DNA of 64,000 nt from Acidimicrobiia bacterium (lineage in GTDB: Bacteria > Actinomycetota > Acidimicrobiia > Spongiisociales > UBA5794): NCBI GenBank assembly GCA_026985095.1, contig JALSQW010000012.1:115810-179809 (forward strand), read 5' to 3'. The translations under genes and the position numbers were made by a program. Shown here piece by piece: positions 34,248 through 43,997 of the stretch. The first letter of the stretch is position 1, and each line of letters opens with the position of its first letter. The notes under the pieces were generated by a model that saw only the letters and a program-made list of their open reading frames with translations, was not told the origin of the DNA and did not search any database.

Positions 34248-35936
34248 ATGGGCGACGATCGGAGGGAACTCGACCGGAGAACGTTCATCCGCCTCGTGGG
34301 GATCACCGCCGCAGGCATCCCGGTCCTTGCCGCCTGCGGTCCCTCGTCGACCACGACGACCGTCGGTGCCGGCGCGACGACGACCGCCGGCGGAGTCACG
34401 ACCACCGCCACGACGACCGCGGCCGCGGGGCCGGCCAAGGGCGGAGAGCTCGTCATCGTCACCGGCGACGGCGTCGGCGGGACCTTCGCTTCCAGTGCGT
34501 CGCTGGGACCGCACGCCGTCGCTCACCGGCAGTTCCTGTGGGGCCTGTACGGGCAGAACAACGCCTATGAGGTGGTGCCGGCGCTCGCCGAGGGCTACGA
34601 GCGCTCCGACGACGGCTTCGTGCACACGTTCAGGATCCGGGAAGGACTGACCTTCCACGACGGATCGCCGCTCACGGCCGCCGAGGTCGCCGAGAACCTC
34701 AATATGTACTTCGATCCCACTCACCCGTTGCGTGATCAGGCCGGGATCTATCTCCAGGTCATCCTCTTCTTCGGCTTCCCCCGAGAGGGCTTCGTCTTCG
34801 AGGCTCGAGCGATCGACGATCTGACCGTGGAGGTCCGCAGCCCCGAGCCGAGGCCCGATCTCAGAGGACCGATGGCGTCGCTGTACATCTACAACCCGCG
34901 CGTCATCGAAGGCAACGTCGATACCTACGGCACCGACCCGGATCTGTTGGCCGCCGTGGGATCGGGTGCCTTCCAGCTCACGTCCTTCGACCCGGGCAAG
35001 TCGGCCGAGTTCGCCAGGGTCGAAGGCTTCTTCGACGAGGCCTACCTCGACCGGCTGCGACTGCAACTGGTGCCCGACGCCGCTGCCCGCTTCCTCGCGC
35101 TCCAGAGCGGCGACGCCCAGGCGGCCTACGCGCTGTCGAACCCCGACTGGAACCAGGTGGTCGGTGACACCGAACGCTGGCGGACCCATATCGGGAAGCT
35201 CGATACCTCGGTGTTCCTCAGCCTCAATCTGGATCTCGAACCCGCGTGGGCCGACGAACGGGTGCGGAAGGCGGTCGCATATGCCACCAACCGGGAAGGC
35301 TACGTGGAGGCCTTCTGGGGGACGGGCCTGGCCCAGCCGTCCGGCATCGTGGCCCTCGCCCCGGGATCCGATCCTCGGGCGCTCCCCGACGTTCCGCCCC
35401 CGCCCTACGACCCGGAGAAGGCCAAGGAACTCCTCGCGGAGGCCGGTTATGGGGACGGCCTCGAGCTGACCATCGCCGATCCGACGGCGTTCACGAACGT
35501 GCCCGAACTGAAGGCGATGATGGAGGCCATGGCCGCCGATCTGGCCAAGGTGGGGATCGACCTCAAGATCAACGTGGTGGATCCCGGGAGCTGGATCCCG
35601 GCGACGGCAGAGAACGACTGCTCGGTGGTTCCCTACGGCAACCAGCCGGGCGTCGAGGCATCCACGGCCTCCCTCTACTTCAACCGGTCCCCCCGCCAGT
35701 ACCAGACCCCGACCACCGATCGGTGGCGACAGATGATCACCGAGGCGCGGACCTCCCTCGATGCCGACGCTGCGTACTCGACCTTGTCCCAGTTGCTCAC
35801 CGAGGCTACCGATGCGATGGCCGGGGTCCCGATCGCCTTCGCCGGTGTCGGGATCGCCTCGGCCCCGCAGGTGCGGGATCTGGGCGTGTACCTGGCCGGG
35901 ATCGCCTCCCATCACAAGGCGTGGATCGAGGCCTGA
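34248..35936 (+). CDS. Opp/Dpp-type ABC solute-binding lipoprotein with Tat signal
   Basis: A 562-residue family 5 extracellular solute-binding protein. The N-terminus has a twin-arginine motif (DRRTFIRLVG) and a lipobox (PVLAAC, cysteine at 29), then a Thr-rich linker, so it is probably exported folded and lipid-anchored. Core motifs include GLTFHDGSPLTAAEVAENL and VRKAVAYATNREGYVEAFWG. Although called peptide-binding, this family also imports oligosaccharides. The nearby rhamnosidase and rhamnose genes suggest rhamno-oligosaccharides or rhamnosides. Confidence 0.88.
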   Translation: MGDDRRELDRRTFIRLVGITAAGIPVLAACGPSSTTTTVGAGATTTAGGVTTTATTTAAAGPAKGGELVIVTGDGVGGTFASSASLGPHAVAHRQFLWGLYGQNNAYEVVPALAEGYERSDDGFVHTFRIREGLTFHDGSPLTAAEVAENLNMYFDPTHPLRDQAGIYLQVILFFGFPREGFVFEARAIDDLTVEVRSPEPRPDLRGPMASLYIYNPRVIEGNVDTYGTDPDLLAAVGSGAFQLTSFDPGKSAEFARVEGFFDEAYLDRLRLQLVPDAAARFLALQSGDAQAAYALSNPDWNQVVGDTERWRTHIGKLDTSVFLSLNLDLEPAWADERVRKAVAYATNREGYVEAFWGTGLAQPSGIVALAPGSDPRALPDVPPPPYDPEKAKELLAEAGYGDGLELTIADPTAFTNVPELKAMMEAMAADLAKVGIDLKINVVDPGSWIPATAENDCSVVPYGNQPGVEASTASLYFNRSPRQYQTPTTDRWRQMITEARTSLDADAAYSTLSQLLTEATDAMAGVPIAFAGVGIASAPQVRDLGVYLAGIASHHKAWIEA

Positions 35937-35957
35937 TCACACCCGCGGCAGGAACGC

Positions 35958-36956
35958 TCAGCGCACTGCGGGATCGGGAAGCCGCACCTCCCGCGGGAAG
36001 TGGCAGGCGACGTGGTGGCCGCCCCCGAGATCGACGAGTTCCGGGGTCACGCTCCGACAGACGGACCGCGTCGGATCGTGGAGCGGGCCAACCGGACAAC
36101 GAGGCCAGAACCGACACCCCGGCGGTGGATCGATCGGCGATGGCGGATCGCCTTCGAGGACGTACCGGCGCCGAACCTCTCGCGGGTAGCGGCCGGGGGC
36201 GGCGGCCAGGAGCGCCACCGTGTAGGGATGGGCCGGGTCCCGGAACAGCGTCTCGGTGGAGGTTCGCTCGACGACGGTCCCCAGGTACATCACCGTCACC
36301 CGCTCGGAGAGCCGCTCCACTGCCGAAAGGTCGTGCGAGATGAACAGGTAGGCGAGACCGAGCCGCTCACGCAGTTCGAGGAGCAACTCGACGATCTGTT
36401 CCCCGACCGACACGTCGAGCGAGGCGATCGCCTCATCGGCCACGATGAACCGAGGACGCACCGCCAGGGCCCGAGCGATGGCGATCCGCTGGCGTTGCCC
36501 TCCGGAGAACGCATCGGGATACCGAGCCGCGACGTCGGCATCGAGGCCGACGAGCTCCAGGAGTTCTGCGACCTCGACCTCGACGTCGCGTCCGCGTGAC
36601 CGACCGTGGGCCCGAGCCGCCTCGCCGATCGCCCGACCGACCGGCATGCGGGGATTGAGGGACGACCAGGGGCTCTGGAAGATCATCTGCATCTGGGCGC
36701 GAGCACGCCGCAGGGAGCGACCCCGCAAGGCGGTGATGTCGACACCGCCGATGGCCACCGTTCCCGACCGCAACGGAACGAGCCGCAACAGGGCGCGACC
36801 CAGCGTGGTCTTGCCACACCCCGACTCGCCCACCACACCATGGATCTCGGCCGGCGCGACATCGATGTCCACGCCATCGAGGGCCCGCACCTCGTGATCG
36901 TCGACACGGAACACGACCCGGAGATCCTCGGCCTTCAAGAGAGGAGCTGCCGTCAT
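35958..36956 (-). CDS. Oligopeptide-type ABC transporter ATPase (DppF/OppF)
   Basis: This 332-residue ATPase has Walker A (GESGCGKTTLGRALL), the signature FSGGQRQRIAIARALAV, Walker B (FIVADEAIASLDVS) and the H-loop histidine (FISHDLSAV). The C-terminal oligopeptide domain carries a cysteine motif (CRFWPRCPVGPLHDPTRSVC) as in DppF, which can bind an Fe-S cluster. It forms a heterodimer with the DppD-like protein whose gene overlaps by 4 bp. It is the last gene of the importer operon. Confidence 0.92.
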   Translation of the reverse strand: MTAAPLLKAEDLRVVFRVDDHEVRALDGVDIDVAPAEIHGVVGESGCGKTTLGRALLRLVPLRSGTVAIGGVDITALRGRSLRRARAQMQMIFQSPWSSLNPRMPVGRAIGEAARAHGRSRGRDVEVEVAELLELVGLDADVAARYPDAFSGGQRQRIAIARALAVRPRFIVADEAIASLDVSVGEQIVELLLELRERLGLAYLFISHDLSAVERLSERVTVMYLGTVVERTSTETLFRDPAHPYTVALLAAAPGRYPREVRRRYVLEGDPPSPIDPPPGCRFWPRCPVGPLHDPTRSVCRSVTPELVDLGGGHHVACHFPREVRLPDPAVR

Positions 36957-37900
36957 CTCACCGCACCGACCCAGCAGGCGACGCGATGGCTGTCGCGGCC
37001 TTCGAGAACGGGGTCATCGCTGCACGCAGCGATCCGCCGAGAACATCGGGGCGCGTAGGCGCAACCGGTGATCATGCTCGACAGATCGGGCGGCGCACCC
37101 GGGATGGCCCGTCGATCGCGGCCGAACGCGAGCTCGAGGAGCGCACGGGTGTATGGGTGCGCGGGTCTGGCGAACACCTCGTCTACGGACCCCTCCTCGA
37201 CGATCCTCCCGGCGTAGAAGACCAGGACGCGGTCGCACACCTCTGCGACGACCCGCAGGTCGTGGCTGATGAGCACGATGGCAGCGCCGGTGCGGGCGGT
37301 GAGATCCTCGAGAAGCAGCAGGATCTGGGCCTCCACGGTGACATCTAGAGCCGTCGTCGGCTCATCGGCCACGAGCACCGCCGGCTCGTTGGCGAGCGCC
37401 ATGGCGATCATCACCCGCTGCCGCATGCCGCCCGACAGCTCGTGAGGGTACGCCCTAGCCCGCCGATCCGGATCAGGGAGACCGACGAGCCTGAGGAGCT
37501 CGGCGACACGTCGCCGGCGTGATCCACGGTCCTGCCAGCCGTGATACGTGAGGACGTCCTCGATCTGGCGACCGATCCGAGCCACCGGGTTCAACGAGCT
37601 CATGGGGTCCTGGAACACCATCGCGATCTCGGACCCTCGGATCGCCCGCAGGTCCGCCGCCGCGGCCGAGAGCAGTTCCTTGCCCCGGACACGGATGGAA
37701 CCTTCCACGATCCGACCGGGCGGATCCACCAGACCCAGCAGGGCGGTGGCCGTGACCGACTTGCCACATCCTGACTCGCCGACGATCCCGAGCCGTTCTC
37801 CTGCCGCGAGGGTGAATCCGACACCGCGGACCGCCCGTACCGGCGGGTCCGTGGCGAACTCGACGTGGAGGTCGCGAACCTCGAGGACAGCGTCGGTCAT
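36953..37900 (-). CDS. Oligopeptide-type ABC transporter ATPase (DppD/OppD)
   Basis: The 315-residue product has Walker A ([16 protein letters not shown]), signature ([15 protein letters not shown]), Walker B ([14 protein letters not shown]) and a C-terminal oligopeptide-transport tail with cysteines ([14 protein letters not shown]). It pairs with the DppF-like protein. The start at 37900 overlaps the permease stop. The long frame extending upstream on this strand is a shadow of the permease genes. Confidence 0.92.
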   Translation of the reverse strand: MTDAVLEVRDLHVEFATDPPVRAVRGVGFTLAAGERLGIVGESGCGKSVTATALLGLVDPPGRIVEGSIRVRGKELLSAAAADLRAIRGSEIAMVFQDPMSSLNPVARIGRQIEDVLTYHGWQDRGSRRRRVAELLRLVGLPDPDRRARAYPHELSGGMRQRVMIAMALANEPAVLVADEPTTALDVTVEAQILLLLEDLTARTGAAIVLISHDLRVVAEVCDRVLVFYAGRIVEEGSVDEVFARPAHPYTRALLELAFGRDRRAIPGAPPDLSSMITGCAYAPRCSRRIAACSDDPVLEGRDSHRVACWVGAVR

Positions 37901-38748
37901 CTTCCCCCGCCGACATCGAAGAGATCCCCCAGGGCGTCCCCGAGGAGATTGAACCCCAAGATGGACAACGAGATGGCTGCACCGGGTACCAGCACCGCCA
38001 CCGGGTTCTGCAGCAGATAGGTGCGGCTGTCGACCAGGATGGCGCCCCACTCCGGTGCCGGCGGCTGCACACCGAGCCCGATGAACCCGAGTCCCGCCAC
38101 CTCGAGTACGGCGATGCCGAGCGCGATGGAAGCCTGGACGGTCACCGGCCCGATCCCGTTGGGCAGCACGTGCCGGAACAGCACCCGGGAAGGACTGAGC
38201 CCGATCGCCCGAGCTGCCAGCACGTACTCGCGTTCGGTGATGGCCAACGATTGCGAGCGCATGAGACGAGCGAAACGCGGGATCGCCGGGACGGACACCG
38301 CCAGGATGGTGTTGCCCACACCCGGACCCCGGGCGGCAGCGATCACCAGCGCCAGCAACAGTGGAGGGAAGGCGAGGAGGATGTCCACGATCCGCATGAC
38401 GAGCACGTCGAACCATCCCCGCACGAACCCCGAGACGAGACCGAGGCCGCTCCCGACCGTCAGGGCGATCATCACCGACACCACCGAGATGAGCAGCGTG
38501 ACGCGTCCACCGTAGAGGACCCGAGCGAGGAGGTCGCGACCCTGCACGTCGGTGCCCAGGGGATGGGCGGCGGTCGGACCCTCGAGACGATGAACGAGAT
38601 CGGTCGCGAGCGGGTCGACGCGCCAGAGGAGCGGACCGACCACGACCACGGCGACGATCCCGACGACCAGCAGGACACCCAGGAACGAGAGCCGGTTGCG
38701 GCGCAGCCGTCGGAGGGCGAGCGTGCGAGAGGAGACGGCGACGGTCAT
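37897..38748 (-). CDS. Oligopeptide-type ABC transporter permease (DppC)
   Basis: A 283-residue permease with the conserved N-terminal segment for this subfamily (HPLGTDVQGRDLLARVLYGGRVTL), about six helices and the EAA-like loop YVLAARAIGLSPSRVLFRHVLPN. It forms the membrane channel with the DppB-like protein. Start and stop both overlap neighbours by 4 bp. Confidence 0.92.
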   Translation of the reverse strand: MTVAVSSRTLALRRLRRNRLSFLGVLLVVGIVAVVVVGPLLWRVDPLATDLVHRLEGPTAAHPLGTDVQGRDLLARVLYGGRVTLLISVVSVMIALTVGSGLGLVSGFVRGWFDVLVMRIVDILLAFPPLLLALVIAAARGPGVGNTILAVSVPAIPRFARLMRSQSLAITEREYVLAARAIGLSPSRVLFRHVLPNGIGPVTVQASIALGIAVLEVAGLGFIGLGVQPPAPEWGAILVDSRTYLLQNPVAVLVPGAAISLSILGFNLLGDALGDLFDVGGGR

Positions 38749-39755
38749 CCGCGCTCTCGGATCCTCGGATCGAGGAGTCCATACGACAGATCCACGACCA
38801 AGCTCGCCAACACGTACAGGACGGCGAGGAGGAGGGTCACCGCCTGCACGACGGCGTAGTCCCGGCCCTGGATCGCCGACAGGAGGTAGGTACCCAGTCC
38901 CGGCCACGAGAAGACGACCTCGATGAGCACGGCCCCCCCGAGAAGCGCAGGGAGCAAGACCCCGAAGAGCGTCACCAACGGCAACATCGCGTTCCGTGCG
39001 ACGTATCGCCACACGATGACCCGCTCTGGGATCCCGAAGGCCCGCGCGGTGCGAATGTGAGGAGATGCGAGCTGCTCGGCGAACGCGCCCCTCGCGTAAC
39101 GAGCGGTGAGTGCGATCGGGATCACGGCCAAGGTGATCGCCGGAAGGGCCAGGTGGCGGAGGGCTTCGACGAAGCCACCGACGTCTCCGGCCAACATGGC
39201 ATCCACCAACGCGACGCCCGTTCGGCGTTCGATCTCGGTGAACGCGGGCAGCTCTCCGCCGAAGGGCAGCCATCCGAGCTTGACCGAAAAGGCCCAGACG
39301 AGAAGCAACGCCAGCCAGAAGGAGGGAAGGGACAGCCCGAGGAGCGCCACCGTACGGGCGGCGTGATCGATGAGTCCGTCGCGTCGCACCGCGGCGAGCA
39401 CGCCGAGGCCCGCGCCGATGGGAAGGCCGATGAGCACTGCCGCGGCCGTGAGGCTGAGCGATGTGGGGAGACGCTCCATGATCTCGGTGGCGACCGGGCG
39501 ACCGGTGAACAGCGACGTCCCGAGATCTCCATGAACCAGACGCGAGACGTAGGTGATGTATTGCACCGGCAGCGGCTGATCGAGCCCGAGGCGCACCCGC
39601 ATCGCGTCCACCGCCTCGGGCGGCGCGAGGGGACCACCGGCCAGGATCTCGGCCGGGTCACCTGGGATCAGGTGGATGGCGAGGAACGTCACTGCGGTCA
39701 CGCCGAGCAGGGTGATCGGGAGCAACAAGAGACGACGACGGAGGAGCCGCTTCAC
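38745..39755 (-). CDS. Oligopeptide-type ABC transporter permease (DppB)
   Basis: The 336-residue permease begins with the typical DppB helix (LLLLPITLLGVTAVTFLAIHLIPGDPA) and contains the loop IRTARAFGIPERVIVWRYVARNA. It starts with GTG. It follows the alpha/beta hydrolase gene by 63 bp on the same strand, so hydrolase and importer genes are probably one operon controlled from the 40617 site. Confidence 0.92.
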   Translation of the reverse strand: MKRLLRRRLLLLPITLLGVTAVTFLAIHLIPGDPAEILAGGPLAPPEAVDAMRVRLGLDQPLPVQYITYVSRLVHGDLGTSLFTGRPVATEIMERLPTSLSLTAAAVLIGLPIGAGLGVLAAVRRDGLIDHAARTVALLGLSLPSFWLALLLVWAFSVKLGWLPFGGELPAFTEIERRTGVALVDAMLAGDVGGFVEALRHLALPAITLAVIPIALTARYARGAFAEQLASPHIRTARAFGIPERVIVWRYVARNAMLPLVTLFGVLLPALLGGAVLIEVVFSWPGLGTYLLSAIQGRDYAVVQAVTLLLAVLYVLASLVVDLSYGLLDPRIRERG

Positions 39756-39818
39756 GTCGCTCTCGCTCCCCGCTCGAAGGTGCCCGCCACGTCCGTCACT
39801 CCATCGGCCACCGATGCA

Positions 39819-40616
39819 TCATCGCGTCAGTCCCGAGGGTTTGTCGAGCGGCCAGGCTCGGCTCACCGTCGACGGGTCGACGACGACGTCGATGAGACCC
39901 GGAGCCAGCCCGAGAGGGGCACCGGCCTCGGCGGCGATTCGCTCCGCCAGATCGAGCGGGTGGAGCGGGTCGTCGGGCCATCCCACGACGAAGGCCTGAG
40001 GGAGCCGCCGGAGCTCGTCGCTCTCGAAGACGACCCACCGGGCCACCGTCCGCAAGGCGGCACGCAGCTGAGCGGGCCGATGCGCGGAGAAGCGGCGGAC
40101 CGCCGTCTCCATCTCCACGGGGACGTCGCGACTGCGTTGCCACGCCACCAGCTCCTCGATGCAGGCCTCCATGTCGTCTCCGGCCAGGAACCCCGCCATG
40201 TCCACCAAGATCGATGCATCGGGGTTGGGGCGGTCCGACAGGGCCGGACCACCGAGGAAGACCCGCCGTACGCGATCGGGATGATCGAGGGCGAGGCGGA
40301 GGGCCACCGCGGCACCCATCGACGTCCCGCCCACGTCGACCCGATCCCACCCCAGTTCGTCGAGCACCGCCCGAGCGTCGTCGACGAAGGCCCCGAGCGA
40401 ATAGTCCGCCTCGGTCGTGGGCCAGTCGAGGTCCCCGTGTCCTCTCTGGTACGGCAGCGCGAGGCGGTATCCCCGCGGCGCCTCCAACGCGGCAACGTCG
40501 GGAGTCGCCGTGAGGCCGTGGAGGTACAGCAACGGCGGTCCCGCGCCACGGAGCTCGACCCGCGTCCTGCCTACGGGCAATTGGACGTTCCGAACCATCA
40601 AGGCGTGTGAGTTCAT
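39819..40616 (-). CDS. Alpha/beta hydrolase
   Basis: A 265-residue alpha/beta hydrolase. The oxyanion segment is LLYLHGLTATP, the nucleophile elbow is GGTSMGAAVAL (serine nucleophile), and likely acid and histidine lie in the C-terminal third (GWPDDPLHPLDLAERI). It could deacylate esters such as acetylated or aryl-esterified rhamnosides before or after import. The start at 40616 abuts the operator; ATG at 40598 is an alternative, and neither has a ribosome site, so the mRNA may be leaderless. It heads the importer operon. Confidence 0.8.
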   Translation of the reverse strand: MNSHALMVRNVQLPVGRTRVELRGAGPPLLYLHGLTATPDVAALEAPRGYRLALPYQRGHGDLDWPTTEADYSLGAFVDDARAVLDELGWDRVDVGGTSMGAAVALRLALDHPDRVRRVFLGGPALSDRPNPDASILVDMAGFLAGDDMEACIEELVAWQRSRDVPVEMETAVRRFSAHRPAQLRAALRTVARWVVFESDELRRLPQAFVVGWPDDPLHPLDLAERIAAEAGAPLGLAPGLIDVVVDPSTVSRAWPLDKPSGLTR

Positions 40617-40640
40617 GTGGTAACGTACATTACAGCACAT
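40617..40640. promoter_or_regulatory. Rhamnose-region operator, site 2
   Basis: A 24-bp element containing the near-palindrome GTAACGTACATTAC and ending GCACAT. It matches the site at 34209-34232 in 18 of 24 positions. It lies between the divergent hydrolase-importer operon and the rhamnose catabolic operon and could control both. Confidence 0.65.
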
Positions 40641-40670
40641 GCACTCGTCGGTGCCGTCCACGGAGGATCC

Positions 40671-42698
40671 ATGCCCAGCCCCACGCTCCATCCCGAGGTC
40701 GTCGACCTGATCGAACGCTCACGGTCCCTCGGCTCGGAACCGACGATCACGAACTACGGCGGAGGGAACACCTCGTGCAAGATCGAGGCCGAGGACCCAG
40801 TCACCGGAGAACACCGCCGCCTCCTGTACGTGAAGGGCTCCGGAGGTCACCTGGGATCTCTCACCGCCGACGGTCTCGCCGTCCTGGACCTCGACCGGGT
40901 CCGTTCCCTCGACCGTCTCTACACCGATCAGGAACACGAAGACGAGCTCGTCTCCTATCTCGGGTACTGCCGCTTCGGCCCGCCCGGGCCGGCCCCGTCG
41001 CTCGACACCGCGTTCCATGCCTTGCTTCCCGCCGCCCACATCGATCACATGCACGCCGCGGCGGTGATCACCCTTGCGACCAGCGCCGAGGGAGCCAAGC
41101 TCACCGCAGAGTGTTTCCAGGGTCGCGTGGGGTGGGTCGACTGGCGCCGACCCGGGTTCACCCTGGCCCACGACCTCCTGGCGCTCCTGGAGGACGAGCC
41201 CACCCTCGACGGTGTCGTCCTCGGTGGACACGGGCTCGTCTCATGGGGAGACTCGGCCGCCGGGTGCGAGGACACGACTCGATCGATCATCGCCACCGCG
41301 GAACGGTTCGTCTCGCGACGAACCACCTACCCCGCAGCCCGAGTGGTCGACCAGGATGCTCCACGGCGCGCGACCGCGGTCGCTCCGATCCTCCGGGCGG
41401 CGTGCTCATCGGACCGGGCCATGGTGGCGGAGTTCCGTTGCGATCCGGATGTCCTCGCCTATCTCGGGTCGCCCCGGGCCGCCGCCTTGGCCGACGCGGG
41501 AACATCGTGTCCCGACCACTTCCTCCGCACCAGGGCTCGACCGTTGTTCGTACCGGTCGCCGAAGACGCCCCCGTCGAGCGGATACGCGACGAGATCGGC
41601 GTGGCCACCGAACGGTATCGCCGCATGTACCGGGACTACTACCGTCGCCGCGCCCGGGCCGATTCACCACCGATGCGCGGCGCCGACCCCACGGTCGCCC
41701 TCATCCCCGGCCTCGGCATGTGGGCCTTCGGCCCCACGGCGCGAGACGCTTCCATCACCGCCGATCTGTATCACCAAGCGATGGGGATCATGCACTCCGC
41801 CGACCAACTCGGAGGCTACGAGCCACTCTCCGACGACGAGCGTTTCCGGATCGAGTACTGGGACCTCGAGGTCGCCAAGCTCGACCGACGCCCGCCTCCA
41901 CCGCCGCTTCAGGGACGGATCGCCCTGGTCGCCGGCGCCGCTTCGGGTATCGGGCGGAGCGTCGCCCGGACCCTCGCCGACGCCGGAGCGGCGGTCACGG
42001 TCGCCGACCTCGACCACGAGCGAGCCCGCGAAGCCGCCGCCGATCTCGGCTCCTCCGGGTCACAGGTCGACGCCGTGGCGATCGACCTCACCGACGAGCG
42101 ATCCGTCCGGGACGCGGTCGGAGCCGTGGTCCTGGCCCGAGGCGGCCTGGACTTCGTGGTGAACAGCGCAGGCATCGCCATGGCCGACGGCCTGGAGCAC
42201 ACCACGGCCGCGGATTGGGACTCCATGGCGGCGATCTTCGCCCGCGGATCGTTCCTCCTCTCGCGCGAAGCGGCGCGAGTGATGGTGGACCAGGGGATGG
42301 GAGGCCACATCGTGCACATCGTCTCCAAGAACGCCGTGGTGGCGACACCCGGCAACGCCGCCTACGCGTCGGCCAAAGCGGCCCAGCTCCATCTGGTTCG
42401 GCTCCTGGCTACCGAGCTGGCGCCCCACGGGATCCAGGTCAACGCCGTCAACCCCGACGGCGTCGTACGCGGCAGCGGCCTGTTCGACAACGAGTGGGGC
42501 CGAGCCCGGGCCGAAGCCCACGGCGTCACGGTCGAGGACCTACCCGCGTTCTACGCGGCCCGGACGCTCCTAGGGGAGGAGGTCCGCCCCGAGCACGTCG
42601 CCCGGGCGGTCCTCGCCCTGGTCGACGGCACGCTCCCTCGTACGACCGGTTCCTATCTTCCCGTAGACGGCGGCCTGACGGCCGCGTTCCCCAGGTGA
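40671..42698 (+). CDS. Bifunctional rhamnulose-1-phosphate aldolase/lactaldehyde dehydrogenase
   Basis: The 675-residue fusion has an N-terminal class II aldolase domain (about 1-410) with zinc-ligand histidines (HIDHMHAAAVI and, later, GGHGLVSWG). Its C-terminal domain is an SDR (from about 425; LVAGAASGIGRSVARTLADAG, with YASAKAAQ as the catalytic Tyr-Lys). This is the RhaE-W/YuxG architecture: it splits rhamnulose-1-phosphate into DHAP and lactaldehyde and oxidises the latter. The start at 40671 follows GGAGGAT. It is the first gene of the catabolic operon. Confidence 0.92.
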   Translation: MPSPTLHPEVVDLIERSRSLGSEPTITNYGGGNTSCKIEAEDPVTGEHRRLLYVKGSGGHLGSLTADGLAVLDLDRVRSLDRLYTDQEHEDELVSYLGYCRFGPPGPAPSLDTAFHALLPAAHIDHMHAAAVITLATSAEGAKLTAECFQGRVGWVDWRRPGFTLAHDLLALLEDEPTLDGVVLGGHGLVSWGDSAAGCEDTTRSIIATAERFVSRRTTYPAARVVDQDAPRRATAVAPILRAACSSDRAMVAEFRCDPDVLAYLGSPRAAALADAGTSCPDHFLRTRARPLFVPVAEDAPVERIRDEIGVATERYRRMYRDYYRRRARADSPPMRGADPTVALIPGLGMWAFGPTARDASITADLYHQAMGIMHSADQLGGYEPLSDDERFRIEYWDLEVAKLDRRPPPPPLQGRIALVAGAASGIGRSVARTLADAGAAVTVADLDHERAREAAADLGSSGSQVDAVAIDLTDERSVRDAVGAVVLARGGLDFVVNSAGIAMADGLEHTTAADWDSMAAIFARGSFLLSREAARVMVDQGMGGHIVHIVSKNAVVATPGNAAYASAKAAQLHLVRLLATELAPHGIQVNAVNPDGVVRGSGLFDNEWGRARAEAHGVTVEDLPAFYAARTLLGEEVRPEHVARAVLALVDGTLPRTTGSYLPVDGGLTAAFPR

Positions 42699-42707
42699 GG
42701 TGACATC

Positions 42708-43997
42708 ATGCCGAGGATCGATCCGGAACTCATCGACCGAGAGAACGACCGCCGCGCCGCCGATCATCATCGCCGTGTCGACCATCTCGCTGCGACGCTC
42801 GAGCGCGGAAGGAGCGACCCCGAACACGTCATCTCGGCCATCGCGGCCTTCGACGTTGCGATCCCCTCGTGGGCGCTGGGGACGGGGGGCACGCGCTTCG
42901 GTCGGTTCCCCATCGGCGGGGAACCACGAACCACCGAGGAGAAGATCGACGACACCGCGGCGCTCCATGCCCTGACGGCAGCGAATCCCCGGATCAGCCT
43001 CCACGTGCCCTGGGACGATCCGGACGATCCGGCCGGTCTGCGGGAACACGCCGAGGCACGAGGGATCGGCTTCGACGCGGTGAACTCGAATACGTTCCAG
43101 GACCTCCCCCGATCGACGGGAGATGGTGCGGTCTCCTACAAGTTCGGCAGCATGGCCCATTCGGACCCCGCGGTGAGAGAAGTGGCGCTCGCCCACAACC
43201 TGGAGGTCCTCCAACTTGGGATCGCCCTCGGTTCCACCGCCTTGACGGTGTGGCTCGCCGACGGCACCAACCATCCAGGGCAGGCGAGCTTCCGCGCGCA
43301 GTTCGAGCGGGTCGCCGCCTGCCTGGCCGAGTTGCATGCCGCGATGCCCGACGACTGGACCCTCCTCGTCGAGCACAAGCCATATGAGCCCGCCTTCTAC
43401 GCCTCCGTCAACACCGACTGGGGTAGCTCCCTCCTCCTCGCCCAGCACGCCGGGCCCCGAGCCCGCTGCATCGTCGATCTGGGCCACCACCTTCCCAACA
43501 CGAACATCGAGCAGGTGGTGAGCCGCCTCGCCATGGTGGAACGCCTCGGTGGCTTCCACTTCAACGACTCCAAGTACGGAGACGACGACCTGACCACCGG
43601 CTCGATCAAACCCTTCCAACTGTTCCTGATCATGATGGAGCTGCTCGAGGCGGGCGGCGGTCGGCTGCCCGACCTGGCGTACATGATCGACCAGTCGCAC
43701 AACCTCAAGGATCCCCTCGAGGATCTCCTCCAATCGACCGAGGCGCTCCAGATCGCCCTCGCCCAGGCGCTCGTGGTGGATCGCGAGGCCTTGGTCGACG
43801 CTCAGGACGCCAACGATCCTGCCCTGGCCGGGGAGATCCTCATGGCGGGGTACCGCACCGACGTACGTCCCCTGGTGGCGGAGGCCCGACGTCGCCACGG
43901 AGGAGCCATCGAGCTCGTGGCGACGTACCGAGCTGCGGAGTATCGGAACCTCGCCATCGCCGAGCGCGGAGCGGACGCCCGCTCGACGGGTCTGTGA
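42708..43997 (+). CDS. rhaI: L-rhamnose isomerase (TIM-barrel RhaI type)
   Basis: A 429-residue isomerase of the Pseudomonas stutzeri RhaI/YulE family. Metal-site segments are visible: VEHKPYEPAFYA (Glu), CIVDLGHHLPNTNIEQ (Asp, His) and GGFHFNDSKYGDDDLT (His, Asp). It interconverts L-rhamnose and L-rhamnulose. It is followed by the kinase with a GTGA overlap and preceded at 9 bp by the aldolase gene, so the catabolic order isomerase-kinase-aldolase is complete. Confidence 0.92.
   Translation: MPRIDPELIDRENDRRAADHHRRVDHLAATLERGRSDPEHVISAIAAFDVAIPSWALGTGGTRFGRFPIGGEPRTTEEKIDDTAALHALTAANPRISLHVPWDDPDDPAGLREHAEARGIGFDAVNSNTFQDLPRSTGDGAVSYKFGSMAHSDPAVREVALAHNLEVLQLGIALGSTALTVWLADGTNHPGQASFRAQFERVAACLAELHAAMPDDWTLLVEHKPYEPAFYASVNTDWGSSLLLAQHAGPRARCIVDLGHHLPNTNIEQVVSRLAMVERLGGFHFNDSKYGDDDLTTGSIKPFQLFLIMMELLEAGGGRLPDLAYMIDQSHNLKDPLEDLLQSTEALQIALAQALVVDREALVDAQDANDPALAGEILMAGYRTDVRPLVAEARRRHGGAIELVATYRAAEYRNLAIAERGADARSTGL

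Noticed and set aside
33720-35915. A 731-codon frame antisense to the VOC and binding-protein genes
   Set aside because: Its translation has no recognisable domain and mirrors real genes on the plus strand.
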